The notes under the pieces are model-generated. The model was given only the letters and a program-made list of their open reading frames with translations. It had not been told where the DNA came from and searched no databases. The position numbers and the translations under genes were made by a program. Positions 1 to 5,030 of a stretch of 5,030 nt of DNA are shown here, piece by piece. The DNA comes from JBJXFY01 sp046155815 (GTDB taxonomy: Bacteria; Verrucomicrobiota; Verrucomicrobiia; Limisphaerales; CAIMTB01): assembly GCA_046155815.1 (NCBI GenBank), contig JBJXFY010000035.1, positions 1-5,030 on the forward strand, given 5' to 3'. Numbering within the stretch: position 1 is the first letter of the stretch; every line of letters starts with the position of its first letter.

Positions 1-1936
1 CAGGCACCCTCATCGGTTCCGCCAGCGGACCCTCGACCCGGCCGCGGCCGGTCGCCGGGTCCACGATGATCACCGTCTCCGGCCGGCCGGCGAGGGAGAA
101 GCCCTGCACCGAGCGCAGCGTCGGCGAATCCAGCAGCCGCAGCTCCCCCGTGGCTGGGTCGCGCACCAGGCGCTCCGCCGTGCCGGTGAGGCCGCCCGCG
201 CGCAGGCGGACGCCCCCGCGGGCTTCGGCCGCGAGCGGCTCGCCGGCGGCGTCCAGCTCCGCGTCAAACTCCCGCGCCTCCAGCCGCGTGCGGGTGACTG
301 CGCCGATCAGGCTGGTTAGCAGACGGCTGGCCGGTGCGGAGTTCGTGCCGGAGGCGACGGGGGCGGACTCGAACACCACGCCCTCGCGCGCCGCGAGGCC
401 GCGCAACGCCAGCCCTTCGCCCAGCGCGAGCGTGGCGGCCCCGGCGGTCATGTCCCATTTCGGATGCCGCGCCGTGACCGGGCCGGCGAGCGCGACATTC
501 GTTCCGAGCGCCTCGATCCGCGCCGCCTGCACGGTCACGCGTTCCGGCGCTCGGTTCGTGGCGCGGGCCAGCGTCACCTCCACCTCGGCCGGCCCCTCCG
601 CGAGGACGCGCCGGAGGGCGGGTTCCAGCACGAGCCGCTGCGCCGTGCCGGCCAGGCCGCGCGTCGTCCAGCGTGGCGATTCCTCGACTTCGATCCGTTC
701 GCCCGCCCCCGCCGGCGTGACGAGCAGCCGGCCGCCCGTCAGCCGATTGGTGAAGCCGGAATCGAGGAAGTCCGCCGTCACATCGCCCGTGGCGGCGAGG
801 CCGGCGAAGGTGTTCTTGGGGGTGAGCTGAAGCTCCGCTTCGCGCGCGGTCATGGCGAGCTCGCCGGCCCGGGCGGCCTCGACGCCGCCGAGGAAAGACA
901 CCCGGCCCGGCGCGGCCCGCACCTCCGCGGCGCGGACGAGCAACGGCGGGCTGTTCGTGGCGGGCGCGCTGGAGCCGCGCGCCAGCACGCGTGGGTCCAC
1001 CGCGAGCTCGACGCCGCCGGCGGCATGGAATTCACCCGCGTCGGGCCGGGCATCGAGGCGTGCCGCGCGGCCTGCGAAAAGCGGCGTGGCCCAGGTCACC
1101 GCGCCGGTGAGCGTGAGTTCCGGCCCGGCCGGCATGGCGAGGAAGCGGCCGCCGTCGCCGGTGAGCCGGGTGAGGTTCGTGACACCGCCGAGTATCAGCG
1201 TGACCGGTCCGGCGGCGTCGAGAGCCTGGGGCGGCTCGCCCGCGCGGGAGACGCGCGTGACGAGAGCCGAGGCCGCAAGCTCGAGAAAGCCCGGCTGCAC
1301 GGCCTGAACGGCGTCGTCGTAGCGGAGCGCGCCGCTGCGCAGGCCGTACTCGAAGCGCCCGGCCGAGAGGCGCACAGGCGCGGAGTCGGGCCGGTTGGTG
1401 GCGAGGACGAGGGTGGTCTCAACGCGGTTGGTGATGCGGAGCACGTCGCGCGCCTGTTCCCAGGACCAACCCTCGCCACGCACCGTGAAGCGCCCGTCCG
1501 GACGCAGCAGCTCGATCAGTCCGGCGCCCGACGCGGCGGGAGGGTTGAGCTGAAACACGGCATCCGCCGCGCGGATGATGAGATCCACCGCCGGTTCCGG
1601 GGCGTCCGAATACGACTCGAACTGGAAGCCTGTCACGCGAAGGCGGCCGGCCATGAGATCGGGCTGCGCCGAGTCTCCGGTGACCAGCCCGGTGCGCCGG
1701 CCGGTGGCGTCGGTGATCGGCGCGGTGAAGCCCCGGGCGGTGATCGCCGGGACCTTGCCCGCGGCCGGCCCCTGCGCCGAAGCGGAAAGGGCGACGACGG
1801 GCAGCAGAACGAAGAGGCGGCGAAGGAACGAGGTCCGAGTGCTGCCCGGCAGAAGGGCGCAACCTTCAGTGCGTTCGGCCACGGACGGGGCGCGGGGATC
1901 GAATGTTGTCGCGGTCGTCAGGGATTGGGCGTTCAT
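1..1936 (-). CDS. Large exported LptC/OstA(LptA)-like lipopolysaccharide transport protein, 3' end outside the window
   Basis: The frame read on the minus strand from the ATG at 1936-1934 stays open for 645 codons to the window edge, so the C-terminus is missing. Residues 36-54 form a signal peptide: basic TSFLRR, a hydrophobic core, then ASA before Q55 as a likely signal peptidase I site. Residues about 64-180 resemble LptC-like proteins (a TGR/TGLVTGDSA strand, RVTGFQFESYSD, then DGRFTVRGEGWSW and an RITNRVET strand). From about 186 onward come repeated beta-rich, Gly/Ala-rich modules of the OstA/LptA type, for example near 187-225, 333-390, 398-455, 467-525 and 552-640. LptA and LptC carry LPS across the periplasm in Gram-negative bacteria; the role here is inferred from this resemblance and from the kdsA-kdsC neighbours. 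The start overlaps the kdsC stop as ATGA (1936-1933), which implies translational coupling. The 35-residue stretch before the signal peptide is unusually long; an in-frame GTG at codon 19 is an alternative start. LptC plus LptA are usually separate proteins of about 190 residues each, so this one is much larger. It could instead be an LptD-like or general OstA-domain outer-envelope protein. Confidence 0.72.
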   Translation of the reverse strand, partial: MNAQSLTTATTFDPRAPSVAERTEGCALLPGSTRTSFLRRLFVLLPVVALSASAQGPAAGKVPAITARGFTAPITDATGRRTGLVTGDSAQPDLMAGRLRVTGFQFESYSDAPEPAVDLIIRAADAVFQLNPPAASGAGLIELLRPDGRFTVRGEGWSWEQARDVLRITNRVETTLVLATNRPDSAPVRLSAGRFEYGLRSGALRYDDAVQAVQPGFLELAASALVTRVSRAGEPPQALDAAGPVTLILGGVTNLTRLTGDGGRFLAMPAGPELTLTGAVTWATPLFAGRAARLDARPDAGEFHAAGGVELAVDPRVLARGSSAPATNSPPLLVRAAEVRAAPGRVSFLGGVEAARAGELAMTAREAELQLTPKNTFAGLAATGDVTADFLDSGFTNRLTGGRLLVTPAGAGERIEVEESPRWTTRGLAGTAQRLVLEPALRRVLAEGPAEVEVTLARATNRAPERVTVQAARIEALGTNVALAGPVTARHPKWDMTAGAATLALGEGLALRGLAAREGVVFESAPVASGTNSAPASRLLTSLIGAVTRTRLEAREFDAELDAAGEPLAAEARGGVRLRAGGLTGTAERLVRDPATGELRLLDSPTLRSVQGFSLAGRPETVIIVDPATGRGRVEGPLAEPMRVP

Positions 1937-2478
1937 GCGAGCGCCTCCGCCAGGATCGCGTCCCATTTCCCGTGTGCGCGCAGCAGCAGCTCGATCACTT
2001 CGCGAACCGCGCCGTGGCCGCCAGCCAGGCGGGTCACGTGGTGCGCAAGCCTCAGCGCCTCCGGGTGCGCTTCCGGCACGGTCATGGCCAGCCCCGCCCG
2101 CCGCAGCGGGCCCAGGTCCACCAGGTCGTCGCCGAGGTAGGCCGTCTCCTCCCAGGCGAAGCCGTGCCTTTTCAGCAGGCCCTCGATCACGGACGCCTTG
2201 GGTTCCCTCTGCTGGACCAGGAAGTCCACCTGCAGTTCCTCCGCGCGCAGGGTGGTGGCTGGCGAGGGCCGGGCGGAGATCCAGCCCGCCTTGAAGCCGG
2301 CCCGGCGCCAGAGCGCCAGGCCCAGCCCGTCGCGCACATGGAACCGCTTGGACTCCCCGCCGGGACCGACCGACACGGTGCCGTCGGTGAGGATGCCGTC
2401 CACATCGCAGAGGAGCAGGCGGATCTTGGCGGCGCGGGCCGCCACGTCCGCGGCGAGGTCACTTCCGGACAAGTTCAT
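1933..2478 (-). CDS. kdsC: 3-deoxy-D-manno-octulosonate 8-phosphate phosphatase KdsC (HAD family)
   Basis: The 181-residue product hydrolyses Kdo 8-phosphate to Kdo and phosphate, the step before CMP activation, in the cytoplasm. It is a cap-less C-type HAD phosphatase whose length fits the family (E. coli KdsC is about 188). The nucleophile motif is DVDG at 25-28, with D25 and D27 as the catalytic pair. Motif II is WISAR at 66-70, the motif III lysine is K94, and the motif IV acids are D117-D118 in YLGDDLVD. The family C-terminal signature follows as EAHP (136-139) and AGGHGAVRE (152-160). Two positions differ from the E. coli form I remember: ISAR instead of ITGR, and GGHG instead of GGRG. 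The ATG at 2478 lies inside the last codons of kdsA (20-base overlap) without an obvious Shine-Dalgarno sequence, and the stop overlaps the next start as ATGA, so expression probably depends on coupling to kdsA. KdsC is the best call because of the direct pairing with kdsA. Confidence 0.93.
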   Translation of the reverse strand: MNLSGSDLAADVAARAAKIRLLLCDVDGILTDGTVSVGPGGESKRFHVRDGLGLALWRRAGFKAGWISARPSPATTLRAEELQVDFLVQQREPKASVIEGLLKRHGFAWEETAYLGDDLVDLGPLRRAGLAMTVPEAHPEALRLAHHVTRLAGGHGAVREVIELLLRAHGKWDAILAEALA

Positions 2479-3391
2479 GCAGTTGGGAAAGCTGCTTCAG
2501 CAGGCGGGGCATCTGCGCGAGCGGGATCATGTTCGGGCCGTCGCTCAGCGCGCGGTCCGGATCGGGATGCGTTTCGAGGAACACGCCGTCGGCACCCGCG
2601 GCCACGGCGGCACGCGCCAGGACCGGGGCGAACTCGCGCTGGCCGCCGGACTTGTCGCCCCCTGCGCCGGGGAGCTGCACCGCGTGCGTCGCGTCCATGA
2701 TCACCGGGCAGCCTGTGGCGCGCATCAGCGGGATGGCGCGCATGTCCGTGACGAGGTTGTTGTATCCAAAGGTCGTGCCGCGTTCGGTGAGCAGCAGCCT
2801 GTCGCCGCCGGCGACGCGGGCCTTGGCGACCACGGCGGCCATTTCGGCCGGCGAGAGGAACTGGCCCTTCTTGAGGTTCACGATCCGGCCGGTCCGCATG
2901 GCGGCGGCGATGAGGTCCGTCTGCCGGCAGAGGAAGGCGGGGATTTGCAGCACATCCACCGCCTCGGCCGCGGCCACGGCCTGCTGCTCCGTGTGGACGT
3001 CCGTGAGCACCGGCACGCCGACGCGGTCGCGCACGCGGGCGAGGATGGCGAGGCCGTCATGCAGGCCGGGGCCGCGGAAGGATTTCGCTGAGGTGCGGTT
3101 GGCCTTGTCGTAGCTGGCCTTGAACACGAACGGCAGCCCCAGCCGGTCGCAGGCGCGTTTCAGGAAGCGCGCGACCTCGAGGCACAACGCCTCGCTCTCG
3201 ATGGCGCACGGCCCGGCGATGACCAGCAGCCGGCGGCGCGCGGAGAGTTCTTTCCAGCCCGGGATGCGGGAACGCGGCACGCGCGGATTAAGCGGGCCAC
3301 GGCGGGCGTTGTCGAACGGGGAGTCGGGCGGGCGGCCGTGGCGCCCGACCGCAGCATCAGGCGACGAGGTCGTCGCGGGCACGGTCTCCAT
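2459..3391 (-). CDS. kdsA: 2-dehydro-3-deoxyphosphooctonate aldolase (Kdo 8-phosphate synthase), metal-dependent class II
   Basis: The enzyme condenses phosphoenolpyruvate with D-arabinose 5-phosphate to make Kdo 8-phosphate, the first committed step of Kdo synthesis for the LPS inner core. The cytoplasmic TIM-barrel (DAHP synthase/KdsA superfamily) is seen from about residue 54: IAGPCAIES (58-66), FKASYDKANRTS (90-101), RGPGL (106-110), LTDVH (129-133), IPAFLCRQTD (150-159), LTERGTTFGYNN (201-212), DATH (233-236), GDKSGGQREF (245-254) and LETHPDPD (272-279). C62, H236, E273 and D284 occupy the four metal-ligand positions known in Aquifex aeolicus KdsA (C11, H185, E222, D233) with identical spacing, so this is the metal-dependent class; class I enzymes have Asn in place of the Cys. 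The 310-residue length exceeds the usual 265-285 because of about 50 residues before the barrel, rich in Pro and Arg. The ATG at 3391 follows a weak purine-rich stretch (GGCGGGAAACGG); an in-frame GTG at codon 38 (3280-3278) would give a more typical length. First gene of the kdsA-kdsC-LptC/OstA-like operon; its end overlaps kdsC by 20 bases. Confidence 0.95.
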   Translation of the reverse strand: METVPATTSSPDAAVGRHGRPPDSPFDNARRGPLNPRVPRSRIPGWKELSARRRLLVIAGPCAIESEALCLEVARFLKRACDRLGLPFVFKASYDKANRTSAKSFRGPGLHDGLAILARVRDRVGVPVLTDVHTEQQAVAAAEAVDVLQIPAFLCRQTDLIAAAMRTGRIVNLKKGQFLSPAEMAAVVAKARVAGGDRLLLTERGTTFGYNNLVTDMRAIPLMRATGCPVIMDATHAVQLPGAGGDKSGGQREFAPVLARAAVAAGADGVFLETHPDPDRALSDGPNMIPLAQMPRLLKQLSQLHELVRK

Positions 3392-3545
3392 CCGTTTCCC
3401 GCCAGGCTGGCCTCCGGATCATGCCCCGCCCGCAAGTGTCGCCGGCCGCGGAAGCATCCGTGGGCGTGAGGTGCGCGGCGCGCCGAAGCCGGGCGGATTT
3501 TCCTTCGCCGCCCGCGGCGCCGCTCCGTAGCCTTGCCGCGAACGT
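3392..3545. promoter_or_regulatory. Divergent intergenic region between kdsA and the xylose isomerase-family gene
   Basis: These 154 bases lie between two genes that point away from each other, so promoters for both the LPS operon (leftward) and the isomerase pair (rightward) are expected here by position. I see no convincing -35/-10 pair for a sigma-70-type promoter on either strand; the region is very GC-rich. It contains a small inverted repeat (3490-3514) and the 8-base palindrome GGCGCGCC (3477-3484). If kdsA actually starts at its internal GTG, the region would extend to 3281. The call rests on gene layout only. Confidence 0.4.
3490..3514. repeat. Short inverted repeat upstream of the isomerase gene
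   Basis: CGGGCGG (3490-3496) and CCGCCCG (3508-3514) are perfect 7-base inverted arms around an 11-base loop that holds the only T-rich patch of the intergenic region (ATTTTCCTTCG). It ends 31 bases before the isomerase ATG. It could be an operator or a hairpin in the 5' leader of the isomerase mRNA, but in DNA this GC-rich a 7-base G/C repeat can arise by chance. There is no T-run after it, so it is not an intrinsic terminator. Confidence 0.25.
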
Positions 3546-4586
3546 ATGGCGAAAAAGGCGAGATACCGCTTCTGCTTCGGCCCTTGGAACCTGAGCGAGG
3601 GACGCGATCCTTACGGCCCGGAGACGCGGCCGCCGCAGTCCTTTGACTGGAAGCTCGCGCAGCTCCGCGACGCGGGCTTCGAGGCCATGATGTTCCACGA
3701 CGACGACGCGGTGCCGGGCCTTGAGTCCAAGTCCGCGGCGCAAGTGCTCAAGGAGGCCAAGGAGCTGCGGAAGCGCCTCGACGGCGAGGGCCTCGCGGCG
3801 GAGATGGTCGCGCCGCGCCTGTGGTTCGCGCCCGAAACCGTGGACGGCGGCTACACCAGCAACGACCCGAAGCACCGCCGCTACGCCATTGATCGGAGCC
3901 GGCAGTCCATAGACATCGCGAACGTCCTCGGCACGGACCTGATCGTGCTGTGGCTGGCGCGCGAGGGCACCTACATCCGCGAGGCCAAGAACGCCGCGCA
4001 GGCGCTGGACCGGCTGGTGGAGGCGTTCGACGCGATGCTGGCCCACGACAAAAAGGCCCGCCTCTGCATCGAGCCGAAGCCGAACGAGCCGATGGACCAC
4101 GCGTACATCCCGACCATCGGCCACGCGCTGGCCGTCGCGCAGCTCACGCGCGACCCGAAGCGCGTCGGCGCGCTCATCGAGTCGGCGCACGCCATCCTCG
4201 CCGGGCTGGACCCGGCCGACGAAATTGATTTCGCCTGCCGCTTCGGGAAGCTGTGGTCGCTGCATCTGAACGACCAGAACGGGCTGAAGTTCGACCAGGA
4301 CCGGCCCTTCGGCTGCACGAACCTCCGCAGCGCCTTCGACCAGGTCCGCGCGCTCGAGCGGCACGGCTACGGCAGCCGCGGCGAATACGTGTGCTTCGAC
4401 GTCCACCCCTTCCGCACCACGAAGCCGGAGCACTGGATGAAGCATCTCACGAATAGCCGCCAGACCTTCCTGCACCTCGTGGACAAGGCCCGCAGCTTTG
4501 ACGAGAAGGCCGCGCAGAAGCTCATCACCGACCGCAACTACCAGGATCTCGACCAGCTCGTGATCGAGCACCTGCTGGGGGTGTGA
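3546..4586 (+). CDS. xylA: Xylose isomerase family protein (group I-like, compact TIM-barrel sugar isomerase)
   Basis: Xylose isomerases interconvert D-xylose and D-xylulose (and D-glucose/D-fructose) in the cytoplasm using two divalent metals. The 346-residue product follows the actinobacterial-type enzyme from end to end: FGPWN..GRDPYG (11-24), FHDDD (50-54, with catalytic H51 and D54), DGGYTSNDPKHRRYA (100-114), LWLAREG (135-141), IEPKPNEP (175-182), IESAH (211-215), LNDQNGLKFDQD (241-252) and CFDVHPFRT (283-291), ending in LDQLVIEHLLGV. By this alignment E176, K178, E212, H215, D250, D252 and D285 match Streptomyces E181, K183, E217, H220, D255, D257 and D287. The position of D245, a metal-1 ligand, is H240. 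The Trp matching W20 is also missing. The protein is about 40 residues shorter than the usual 385-395, mostly in the C-terminal arm after D285. The ATG fits the family N-terminus, but no Shine-Dalgarno sequence is visible. Xylose is the likely substrate, but the changed metal site leaves room for another aldose or ketose, so the symbol is provisional. Confidence 0.82.
   Translation: MAKKARYRFCFGPWNLSEGRDPYGPETRPPQSFDWKLAQLRDAGFEAMMFHDDDAVPGLESKSAAQVLKEAKELRKRLDGEGLAAEMVAPRLWFAPETVDGGYTSNDPKHRRYAIDRSRQSIDIANVLGTDLIVLWLAREGTYIREAKNAAQALDRLVEAFDAMLAHDKKARLCIEPKPNEPMDHAYIPTIGHALAVAQLTRDPKRVGALIESAHAILAGLDPADEIDFACRFGKLWSLHLNDQNGLKFDQDRPFGCTNLRSAFDQVRALERHGYGSRGEYVCFDVHPFRTTKPEHWMKHLTNSRQTFLHLVDKARSFDEKAAQKLITDRNYQDLDQLVIEHLLGV
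4577..4583 (+). promoter_or_regulatory. Likely ribosome binding site for the downstream HEPN-like gene, inside the isomerase 3' end
   Basis: GGGGGTG lies 7 bases before the ATG at 4591 and can pair along its whole length with the 16S tail CACCUCC if one G:U pair is allowed. It sits in the final Leu-Gly-Val codons of the isomerase gene, so ribosomes ending there could re-initiate. It supports the ATG at 4591 rather than the later in-frame ATG at 4651. The G-run is also needed for coding the conserved LLG ending, so it may be coincidental. Confidence 0.4.
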
Positions 4587-4590
4587 CCAA

Positions 4591-5030
4591 ATGGCCACGC
4601 AATCAAGAAAAATTCGAGCCATCAATCTGACGCCTGCTCAACAGGCGGAAATGTTTCACGATAGTTGGAAGCCGGAGCCTTGGGCATTTCAAGCTGATAC
4701 GCTGCTTCGTGCCGCGGAGCATTTGTTCACTGAGCACTGGAATGCCAGTTACTGCGGCGATAGCGGCCCCGAGCATCCGGACAGGCTCGGATTCAATGAG
4801 CCTGCTATGCTCTTGCTGGCTCTTGCTTTGGAAAATGCCCTGAAGGGCAGCCTAATTAAGAAGGGCCTTGTAACAGCGGAAACTGCGCGAGAAAAATGGA
4901 AAGGCCTACGCGGCCATACGATTCACGAACTGGCGCGCGATCTTGGCATCAAGTTGTCTACCGCCGACCAGCGCCTGTACAGGCATCTCTCCCGTTACTC
5001 GATATGGGCCGGCAAGTATCCAGCTGCGTT
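4591..5030 (+). CDS. HEPN-like hypothetical protein, 3' end outside the window
   Basis: The frame is open from the ATG at 4591 to the window edge (146 codons, no stop). It starts 4 bases after the isomerase stop, with a possible ribosome binding site within that gene. The visible part is mostly helical: a helix around 33-50, an aliphatic helix with LLLALALENALKG (74-86) followed by SLIKKGLV, then GHTIHELARDLGI (108-120), a polar helix around LSTADQRLYRHLS (122-134), and YSIWAGKYP (136-144). The order ALENxLKG, then GHxIxELA, then SxYxxWAGRYP-like is one I associate with uncharacterised HEPN-type four-helix proteins. I do not see a clear Rx4-6H ribonuclease motif at the expected place (R107 and H109 are too close), so RNase activity is not supported. 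GC content is about 53% against 70% or more to its left, and codons such as AAA, AGA, ATA, GTA, CTA and TTG are common here, pointing to foreign origin. No gene name is assigned; function unknown. Confidence 0.68.
   Translation, partial: MATQSRKIRAINLTPAQQAEMFHDSWKPEPWAFQADTLLRAAEHLFTEHWNASYCGDSGPEHPDRLGFNEPAMLLLALALENALKGSLIKKGLVTAETAREKWKGLRGHTIHELARDLGIKLSTADQRLYRHLSRYSIWAGKYPAA

Noticed and set aside
66..830. A 254-codon plus-strand open frame rich in Ser, Arg, Ala and Pro
   Set aside because: It is antisense to the LptC/OstA-like gene, has no motif, and its composition is that of a GC-rich shadow frame.
464..2140. A 558-codon plus-strand open frame opposite the LptC/OstA-like gene and part of kdsC
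   Set aside because: The product is Arg/Gly/Glu-rich with no recognisable motif and lies antisense to a minus-strand frame with a signal peptide, domain-like pattern and operon position. Long antisense frames are expected in DNA with such high third-position GC.
2198..3113. Plus-strand open frames of 297 and 194 codons opposite kdsA
   Set aside because: kdsA is unmistakable by motifs and metal ligands on the other strand; these frames have no domain signal and low-complexity composition.
3477..3484. GGCGCGCC palindrome as a possible operator
   Set aside because: Eight-base G/C palindromes are common by chance at this GC content and there is no second copy or supporting context.
3357..4625. 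A 422-codon minus-strand open frame opposite the isomerase gene
   Set aside because: It is the antisense shadow of a clearly recognised xylose isomerase homologue. Its product is Val/Leu/Arg/Glu-rich without any motif, and it overlaps the start of kdsA.
4587..5030. A toxin-antitoxin or defence module at the right edge
   Set aside because: Only one partial HEPN-like gene is visible, without a clear ribonuclease motif and without a partner gene. It is kept as a finding about composition, not as a named system.

Overview
The window is GC-rich (roughly 70% or more, with strong third-position GC) except for the last ~440 bases. It carries five protein genes in two divergent groups. The left half is a minus-strand run, read right to left: kdsA, kdsC, then a very large exported LptC/OstA-like protein that leaves the window at base 1. 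The right part is plus-strand: a compact xylose isomerase-family gene, then a smaller lower-GC gene that leaves the window at base 5030. No rRNA, tRNA, CRISPR array, insertion sequence or terminator could be supported.

The minus-strand genes make the Kdo-lipopolysaccharide theme clear. KdsA condenses phosphoenolpyruvate and arabinose 5-phosphate to Kdo 8-phosphate, and KdsC removes the phosphate to give Kdo. The third gene looks like a periplasmic lipopolysaccharide-transport protein with an LptC-like N-terminal part followed by several OstA/LptA-like beta modules. The genes overlap tightly (20 bases between kdsA and kdsC; an ATGA overlap between kdsC and the third gene), so this is almost certainly one translationally coupled operon for making and exporting LPS.

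A 154-base divergent intergenic region (3392-3545) separates this operon from the plus-strand pair. The first plus-strand gene is a group I (actinobacterial-type) xylose isomerase homologue of only 346 residues. It keeps most catalytic residues but has His where a metal-binding Asp is expected. Four bases after its stop begins an open frame with a HEPN-like look whose GC content drops to about 53%, suggesting a horizontally acquired or otherwise foreign neighbour.

The organism is an LPS-making, high-GC Gram-negative bacterium. The metal-type KdsA, the kdsA-kdsC-LptC/OstA order, the long OstA-like protein, the weak Shine-Dalgarno signals and the style of the xylose isomerase together suggest Verrucomicrobiota or a relative in the PVC group. 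This is an inference from remembered families, not a search result. I did not find a clearly new defence or mobile system. The most interesting items are the altered isomerase metal site, the giant LptC/OstA-like protein and the low-GC HEPN-like gene at the right edge.
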